A stretch of 64,000 bases of DNA from Penium margaritaceum (lineage: Eukaryota > Streptophyta > Zygnematophyceae > Desmidiales > Peniaceae). The stretch covers positions 157,298-221,297 of the forward strand of contig SZWC01000829.1 in NCBI GenBank assembly GCA_023375785.1, written 5' to 3'. The position numbers were made by a program, and so were the translations under genes. Each line of letters starts with the position of its first letter. Within the stretch, counting starts at the first letter, position 1. This document shows positions 56,361 to 64,000 of the stretch, in pieces. The notes under the pieces were generated by a model. That model saw only the letters and a program-made list of their open reading frames with translations, did not search any database and had not been told where the DNA came from.

Positions 56361-56809
56361 GGCCTCTGATTAGAGGACACTAGGCAAGGGAGAGTTGCTT
56401 GATCCCACGCAAGGCAAAAAACAAGGAGAGTTTTTGGTGTTGCTGGAGTTGGGAGATCAAGCTCCCAGAAGCTGGCAAATGGTGCCAGAGTGGAAGGTCA
56501 CGAAGAATGGTGGTGCGGCAGGGAGAGCGGTTGTGCAGGCTGACACAGCGGCGAGCTCTGACACATCAGCGAGCTTTGACACAGATTCGGAGACATCTGA
56601 GGCCTCTGAGACCAGATCAAAGGCCAGCAGGTCTTCACCAGAGGAAGATTCAACTTCAGGGCAGCCTACACCATAGGAGCAACAGGAGAACAGAGATGAT
56701 GCAAGAGCAATGCTGCACCACAGCATGCGGCACAAAAAACAAATGCCACAGTATGATGCTAACACCAGAAGCTGGACCGGACTGAGCTAGTCATGTTTCA
56801 CTCAGGGAG

Positions 56810-58330
56810 AGCGGCTCACTGTGGCAGAGGTACTGACAAGGCCCAATGTGGCCAAATGGAATGAGGCGGTGAATAGAGTTCTAGCGTCCATTGAAGAAAA
56901 TGGTACATGGAAGCTGGTGGCCAGACCCACTAATGCTCACGGGGTGGACTCAAAGTGGGTGCTTAGGTTAAAGCAAAAGTAGGATGACAGCATCGACAAG
57001 TACAAGGCGAGGGTCGTGGTGAAGGGATTCTCACAGCGTGCAAGGTCTGAGTATGATGAGACTTTCACACTGGTCATCATGTTTGCCTCCATCAGGTCCC
57101 TTATAGCCGTTGCTGCCACCAAAAACTTAGAGATCCACCATATGGGCGTCCAAATAACTTTTTGCTACAAGAAGTTGGAGAAAGAGGTTCTTATGGCAGT
57201 GCCGGAGGGGGTGGATGCATCCACACAAAAGGTGTGTCGGCTGGTGAAGGCGTTGTACGGGCTGAAACAGGCCCCATGGATCTCGTACAAGGAGAGGGAC
57301 AGCTTCATGGCTAAGCTTTCCTTCACGCACTACAAGAATGACCCCGAAGTATATGTTCATGGGGATGAGCGCGGCTTGCTGCTTATGGTGTTGTATGTGG
57401 ACAGTTTGATCATGTGTTCTTCCTCGCATGAGGTCCTTGCAGACTTCAAGAAACAGCTGGGCAATAGGTTAAAGATGAAGGACATGGGTCTTCTTCTGTA
57501 CTACCTCGGGATCACCGTCCACCAGAACCGCAAAGCAGGCAACATCAAGCTCCACCACACAAGGTGCATCATGGAAGTCTTGAAGCGCTACAACATGGAG
57601 GACTGCAAATCCACCAGCATCCCCATGGCTTCCGAGTACAAGCTCTCCTCCTCCATGACCCCAAGCAATGAGGCAGAGCGGCGGGAAATGCAAAACATTC
57701 CGTACCAGTCCAATGTCGGGAGCTTCATGTACACAATGGTGGGGACAATGTAGGTCAGGTAAGCAGGTTCGTGGCTTATCCTGGGCCACAACACTGCCAA
57801 GCCGTGAAGAGGATCTTCTGATATCCCAAAAACACACGTGGGACATGTGTTTGGAGTTCTTTAAGGATCAGACTCGCTGCGACTTACATGCTTTAACGAT
57901 GCTGACCGGGAGGGCAGATTGACGACAGGAATTCCACCTTGGGCTTTGTCTGTATTCTCAACGGTGGTGCGGTCTCATGGGCGAATAGAATGTACGACTA
58001 TGCCTTATTGTCTATAGCTAAGGTAGAGTACATCGCACTCGCAGAAGTGTGTACAGAAACACAGTGACTTTACATTTTGCTTGACGAGATTAAGGCACCA
58101 CGAGAGCAACGGTCATCCCTATCAAAAACAAGAGTGCCATCGCTATGGCGGAGGACGGCATGATCTCCCAGCGTATGAAGGACATCAACATTCGATACCA
58201 CCACTAATGTCACCTTGTGGCCAAGGGTGTCATGGAACTAGAGCACGTCGAAACCAAACGGATACGGTGAAACTTCTTGGTGAAGTCACTTGATTACGAC
58301 TTGCAGGTGCTCGAAGAATCGGCATGGTGG
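56810..58330 (+). pseudogene. Element I reverse transcriptase and RNase H remnant
   Basis: Reverse transcriptase at about 56810-57753 has KARVVVKGFSQRARSEYDET, LVKALYGLKQAPW and a YVDSLIMCS active-site block, then the QSNVGSFMYTMVGTM connection. RNase H fragments run to about 58330. Motif spelling sets it apart from A-D. Broken. Confidence 0.8.
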
Positions 58331-59143
58331 ATGCAAGAGATGAGGAATAAAGAGCAAGATAACTGAGGTGCACAAACACAATGCAGAGCTATGGGCTCAA
58401 GCGGAAGAAGTTTACCATGGTAGGTGATTAGAGGTGCAAGGTGAATATCTTGGTTCTTCGATGCCCCCTTGGCTACTCCAACAGCTTAGCGGACAGGTTG
58501 GGCATGCACTGCTCCCTTGGAGTAAGTCCCCCAAATCTTGTTTGTGGTGCAAGTCCAAGCGAGACACCAGTAGTGTAGAGCAATGGATATCATGTTAGAA
58601 TTTGGGACAAAAGGTTCTGGAATTGAGCCTTAATGTGAGCAAGAAGGTTTTTGACTTTCTTGCACTGAGGAAGTTCCTAGACATTTCTCCATGCATGAGG
58701 AGGATGTGCCACTTGGTGATCAGTGGATGCGCCAATTGGCTTGCTGGTGTGGTGGTGTGGAGTGGCCACCCCCAAAAGTTTCACTATCCACACACCTTAG
58801 ATGCCAGGCCCAGGACTATATGGACTAGGCTCATTCCTCATTCTAAACATACAACCTTGCCCTAGATGCTCTTCACAGAGCTGTCCAACTAAGGAACTGT
58901 ATAAACAAGAAACTGATTGGTCTAAACTCCAGGAATTAGTCTCTGACTAGCACCTTGCGTGAAAATGACCAAGTGTTAAGTGGACGCAGTAGCTAACAAG
59001 TGATTGCCTAGGAGCTGCTCAATGTGGAACGGTGATCCTGAGGGTGATATCTTCTCCTGGCTGAAATGCTAGGAGCGGACGGCAGTTGCCATTGTTTCGG
59101 CCCTGTTTTCTAGAGGGTTTGCCTTGCCTCAGGCCGGTTAACA

Positions 59144-59419
59144 GGAATGAGGTCCTCAGTTTCTCTTGCGTCAGGAAGAGGATGTTGACAATTGAGCTCA
59201 TCTCATTGACCAATCCAGAAGGTGTGAGAGAACCAAATTGTCTTTTAATCTTCTTTTAAAATTCAATCCTTTTGAGTATCTGATATCTCCAATGTAGGAA
59301 AAAAGAGTAACAACTACAAATATAAGTTGGCGGGCGTCCTAAAAATAGGTCCACAAACCAATGAAGAGAGGCCCACAAACCAATGAAAATATGCTACCAT
59401 GTAATCCAAAAGGATGAGG
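59144..59419. other. Unassigned spacer between I and J
   Basis: Short AT-rich stretch without coding signal. Nothing was recognised. Confidence 0.5.
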
Positions 59420-62400
59420 TCAGGTGATGAATTCAGCATCCACGCTACTGGTGTCAGCAACCCCTTGCTGAAATCAGCAGACAGACTACTCACGTCAGCA
59501 CTTCCCTCTAAAATTTCTAGCCACGACGTTATGTCTTGCTAGCATTCCATTTCCTTGCAAAACTTTGTCGCTTTCCTATTGTGAAACGTTTGACATTTAG
59601 ACCCATAATGAGTAGCCCCATGGCTCTAATCTGTGACAAAGACAAGTGGATTTAAAACCCCTCCTCTTCCTCCTCGGGCATCATGAACCCACGGTTATAG
59701 TCATTTGTGATGGACAAGCCTTGTTGGGAGTAGGATGAGATGTGTCGCCAGTTGAAGCAACAAACTGGCATGTTGTATGTGGCTGTGGACTTCTTGAGGG
59801 GGTGTTGAGGAGCCACACAGCACACACAGGAGCCGTCAAAGATGTGTCATCTTTTGAGTAATATACACCCTAATCGGTACATGGCCTTGTCACCCCTTCT
59901 CACAGGTTGACACCTTTGACGAGGAGGAGGTAGATGATGACACTCGTGAGGATGAGATTCATGCCCTTCAAGAGCGCATCTGTGAGCTGCATCTAGGATC
60001 GTAGTCTCACAGCCCACCACCTTCTTGCCATCACAAGCAGCCACATTTTTTTACGGTGTTTAAAGTTTTATGGTATTTCTCACTAGTGCTCTCCCTCTAC
60101 CTTTCCCACCTTCTCTAGAGCCATAGGTTGCTCTCCCCAGGAACTGGGACCAAAGGACTTTGATACACCTCCACCTTGCTACGATGGAGATGATGGCTTT
60201 CACTCTTGGAAGACCATGTTTGAGGTGAGGCCGACTTTGAGGGTCTCTTTCCCATGTACCACAGCCAATACTAGAGTCGCAACGCTCATCAGGTCCAAAA
60301 AGTAGCAAAAGCAATGGGCCAGAAATGATTATCTGTACACCATGCCAGGGAGTCCGTGGTTGACCTTCCTTCCTTCCTAGGTGAGGCGGGAACCAGAAAC
60401 AGAGCAGACCCATGCCAGGGCTGAGAGTTGGTCTTGACACTACTTTCTGCGGAGACATATGCCACAAGTAAATGGACCAGGTAACAATTTTTACACGCTT
60501 TAATCATGTCGCCATGTTCCAGCTATCAGAGTCACCATTGTTGCTTCCTTGGCTCATCGCTACTTTCTCCCGGTGACGTTAGCTGATGTGGTGGTTTTTG
60601 CCCATCAACAGAGTCTGCTTGTTGTAGTAGTGATTACGAATCCTTTAATGCCTTTGCCCCAGTTTTCCAGTCCCATCTTCACCGTTTCCTCCTCCTCACC
60701 CTCCATTCTCATCATCTAGACTTGGAGTGTTAGAACAACCGTATGGGGAAAGAAGGGAATGAAGAAATACAACAATGGCCTTCAAATGTAGTAGAAGCAC
60801 CAGGCAAGAAGTTATAGTGGACGCTCTGTCCACTGTTTCAACTGGGGGTGCTTACAGCTATACGGACTGCCAGCATCCCCTCAACTAGACCAGGATCATG
60901 CGGGGCCTTTAGGCAGTGCACATGTAGTGGATGTCTTCCGGTGACACATGGGCTGGTTGCGCCGCGACCACGACAGCAGCAAACGATATCACTTCTCCAG
61001 ATGACAGCTGTGATGAGAACCCCTGGTATTGCATGATCGTGGAACTTTTCCAGCTACTGGTGGTGCAAAATTAGGGAGGTATGAGTGTGTTTTCACTGCT
61101 GGTTGGTGCACAGAACCATGATGATGCTTGTGAGATAGCTTAATTGGTTTGTGATGAGGATCGACTTGAAAATCCCGACCGGCTTGACGAGTCACACATT
61201 CATGTTATTTTTCATCGTTCTAAGTCCTTTGTTAAGTTTCTAGTGTAGTGAGAGCACTCCGTGACCTGTTGCTCTGTGTCAAAGGCAAGTCGTGAAGTAA
61301 GTGGCACTTACATCATCAATTCCTGTGCCAGCCATCACATGACCTGATGTCGTAGTGACTCTTTTTGTGCTCGGTCCTATTTGGTCAGTTCGGTCCACAC
61401 GCATAGAATTCGGTCAGTCATTACCTGACCAGGGCATAGGGATGGTGTATTTTGGTGTTCTGTCTAGCTCCTTGTACATTTACAATATGCTCTTTGTCCC
61501 TACTCTTGAGCTTAGCCTGCTCTCTTTTCCTACTTGCACCATGTCTCTGAGTTGAGAACTCTGTTGAATTTGTCATAATCAGAGCTCTTGACATTTGTGC
61601 CTCCATTGTCTATGACCTATATTGTGTCTCGTTAAACTTCTTCCTCTTCTCCTTCCTCAGTATTTGTACATTTGTTTACCACGTGTTTTCTCTCTCTAGA
61701 ACACCAGTATGTGCTGCCTGGATGCCTGTGCTATGTGAGCTTTGACACTGTGTCCAAGCTTGTCCTGACTTGGCCAAACCTCATTCTTAACATGAATTCC
61801 TTTGAAAAGCTGCCTAAGACCGACTGTCTCTTCTGTGATCCAAGTAAGATGCATCATTACAGTTAGACTAACGCCACTTCTCGGGTATTGCATCCACTGG
61901 ATTTCGTCCACTCGGACCTTTTTGGTCCCCTTCTTGTGGACTCTCCCTCAAATTGGGGGTAATATGTTCTCACCTTGACTAATGACTTCATCCAGATCTG
62001 ATGGATCTACAGCCTTCACGTGAAGAGCGATGTTGCCCTGGGGGTCAGCCTGTGGCTAGTGTTGGCTGAGTGCCTGTCTCATTACACTCTCCACATGTGA
62101 CGCTCGAATCATGGTGGCGAGTTCTAACTCTAGATGGTTACCTTCTCTTCTGATCGCATTGTTTTTCAACAGCTCTCTGTCCCTACCACTACAGCAAAAT
62201 GACATGTTTGAGCACTGGAACCACACCATGGACAATGTGGTCCACACCGTGTGGTATGAGTGCGGTCTTTGGGAGTTCTTTGCCTTTGAGGGCTTCTCCT
62301 ACATGATGTAGATCAGGAACCGCCTGTCGCATTATCCACTTCTGGATCATGTCACGTTGTACGAGCTGTGGTTCAACTATCATGCCGGCCTCCACATTCC

Positions 62401-63050
62401 TTGTGCCTGGGGAACCACAGCATGCGTGTGGTGTACAGAGGACTAGCATAGGTACAAAGCCTCACCTCAAGGTCGCATGGGTGCCTTCATTGTCATTTAC
62501 TTGCGGTTGAAGGTCTAGTACTTTTGGTACCCCTTTCACCACTGCATCATCGAATCTTGAGACACTCTCTTCTTTGAGTCTCTCACCTACCACAACCAGT
62601 CCAGCACTCAAGATTTGGTCATTGACCAGGTTCTACCTATGTGAATTCTGGCAGATGGGGGCATCTAGAAATGCTGATGGGTCCGTTCGGGCCTCTTCAT
62701 CTGCATTCCGGTCTCCGAGTGATGATGCTCCAACCATCTTGGCTACGGATCCAGTGGCCTTGTCAGTTACCTCTTGCACACCAGCCCCCGTTTCACCACT
62801 GGTTTCGTGGAAACTCCGTGTATGCTTTGCCACGTTTGACTGATCACATATGTGCTGGGGCCTGTACCATACATCAAAATCATTGTTCAGCTTCCCAAAG
62901 CAAATAAGGGTAGTACGTGCGAAGTCACTCCACGTTTTTGGTGGCATGAATGAGTTGTGCCACGTTGGATGCATCTACTCCAATGGTAGTACACCTACGA
63001 TCGACGATGTTAGAGAAGTCGCGTGAGCCATTGATCTGGCTCTGCTAGTC
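59420..63050 (+). mobile_element. Element J: very old B-like Ty1/copia remnant
   Basis: Plus-strand remnants in copia order: a leader with GTCAGCA motifs like B (59440-59500), gag with a PKDFDTPPP motif near 60148, a protease trace CASHHMT near 61328, an integrase zinc-binding part (CDPSKMHH near 61840), and an integrase-core trace (FEHWNHTMDNVVHT near 62205; YELWFNYHAGLH near 62360). No reverse transcriptase and no LTRs were found. Dozens of breaks; the oldest copia copy in the window by appearance. Confidence 0.72.
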
Positions 63051-63052
63051 TC

Positions 63053-63412
63053 TTAATGTCGATGGATGGTCTTTACATCAAAACACCAACTTGAAGCCGT
63101 GCCGCGCAAAAGCAAGGACGCGAGATGGATTTTCTGTCTATCATTGTTGACCCCGGTTGCGGTCAAGTACACCTCCAAACTCGTCAGCCACATCCTAACT
63201 GTTGATCCCTTGACTCCCGACAACTTCTTGTATATATATTCATTGATTTGGGCCTTCCTTTTGGTGCCTCCTATTGTACTAGGTGTTGACCTGACGGACA
63301 ACGGCGGAGGCGTAGGGTTTGCCAAGCCCGAGGGGTTCGTCACTGAGTTGACCATCGGGTTTTTCAGTGTTGCGCCATTGGCCGCAAGAGCTGCTGTTGC
63401 TGTTTGGTTCAT
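63053..63412 (-). pseudogene. Ty3/gypsy-like gag fragment
   Basis: A minus-strand frame of 119 codons. Its C-terminal half (KLSGVKGSTVRMWLTSLEVY, then a HLASLLLRGTASSWCFDV-type segment) follows the pattern of the Ty3/gypsy gag capsid region, a small helical domain with a conserved W and an A..LL.G.A..W motif. The N-terminal half is Asn/Thr/Pro-rich. It is cut off on its left by element J's end. Assignment is from motif pattern only. Confidence 0.55.
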
Positions 63413-64000
63413 CTAGAGAGCTTTAGTGTGTGCATGCTACTGATCCTCCATCGTCAGAGTGTTTGCCGGAGATTGCTGATCGTATTTTGATTGTTTTTTA
63501 ATTGCTTTTTTGGCCTTGTCCCTATTCAGAGCACCTATTTTTGTCCCTATCCTTAATTTGTGACACATGTGTTTTTGCTAGTATGTCCTAAGCCTCTGTT
63601 GCGTGTAGTAGGCATGTTTAAGACATTAGGGAACGTTTGCACTTCACCGCACGTTCAACACCGAGAGGCCATGGAACTCTTCATGGTCCGAGTGCACGCA
63701 TTGGTGCATGCGGAGCGTTCACGTCGAGCATAGGAAAATTTGAACTCCAAACTTCAAACTTTGAGCTTCGCTCATCAAGCCCACGGCCAGAGACAAGCAC
63801 GATTCCAGAAGAAAAACAAATTGTCCTCGTGTCAAACAAATGTTGACTAATTTGTCCTTCTGTGCATTTGCTACAGCTCCACAACTATTTGTTTTCATGT
63901 TTTTTAGATTTTGACTCATCCTTTTACGTACTAGTACGGTAGGTGGTTCACACGGATGAGGTGTGGTACGAATGAGAATTCTAGGATTTTGGACAAATGG
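63413..64000. other. Unassigned right edge
   Basis: No gene recognised. If 63053-63412 is a gag start, part of this could be its 5' leader. A short imperfect repeat of AACTTC/AACTCC-type sequence occurs near 63739-63770. Confidence 0.4.

Larger units (their letters stand above)
54283..59143 (+). mobile_element. Element I: Ty1/copia retrotransposon of the G-like lineage, broken
   Basis: LTR-like repeats are at 54283-54656 and about 58756-59143 (the right one may start at 58595, TGTTAGAATTTGGG). They share CACACACCTTAGATG, GACCAAGTGTTAAGTGGA and GATATCTTCTCCT. Between them on the plus strand lie gag, zinc knuckle, part of integrase, reverse transcriptase and RNase H. A GGTTATGGGCCCA motif directly after the left LTR is shared with G. 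The LTRs are roughly 80% alike by eye, so it is old. More than ten breaks, and part of protease/integrase is missing. Confidence 0.78.

Noticed and set aside
55137-58330. Host gene with a CCHC zinc knuckle
   Set aside because: The knuckle is followed by copia integrase, reverse transcriptase and RNase H motifs between LTR-like repeats, so it is retrotransposon gag.

Overview
The window reads as nuclear DNA of a plant-lineage eukaryote (streptophyte; a charophyte alga or early-diverging land plant would fit). I infer this from three things. The 3' end of a COG7 gene has a plant-like C-terminus. Most of the rest is Ty1/copia retrotransposon DNA, largely primed from the initiator-Met tRNA motif. 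There is also a plant-type hAT transposon with BED, DUF659 and hAT-dimerisation regions. There are no operons, rRNA or convincing tRNA genes. Species and chromosome cannot be named from the sequence.

Layout. Bases 1-375 are the only clear host gene, the last exon of COG7 on the + strand. From about 919 to the end the DNA is a stack of mobile elements. Copia element A (minus strand, 1082-16510, TSD TCTTG) is split by copia element B (plus strand, 2209-10005, TSD TGTGT). Next is E (minus, 16550 to about 22930), an LTR element with no recognisable pol, whose LTR carries regular ~118-base repeats and a scrambled inverted-repeat block. A short GAGACAAG-rich repeat and an old B-like LTR (K) follow. 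K is split by copia element C (plus, 23825-30492, TSD GCTAT), the youngest and most complete element, with one 1,538-codon gag-pol frame.

The second half holds older material. Copia element D (minus, about 30853-41318) contains a fragment of a different copia lineage (G, plus). A decayed hAT transposon lies at about 41319-46019. F (about 46090-52390) is an E-like element without pol. A B-like leader fragment H carries a long (GTA)n microsatellite. Copia element I (plus, about 54283-59143) belongs to the G-like lineage. J (about 59420-63050) is a very old B-like copia remnant, and the window closes with a Ty3/gypsy-like gag fragment on the minus strand.

Insertion order follows from the nesting: B is later than A, C is later than K, and G is later than D. 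By hand count the LTR pairs of A and B differ at about 8% of positions and those of C at about 1%, so A and B are of similar, middling age and C is recent. D, I, J, F and K look older. The most unusual structures are the 3' LTR of C, which carries an embedded copy of the genomic DNA that flanks the element's own 5' end, and the E/F group of pol-less LTR elements with periodic LTRs.
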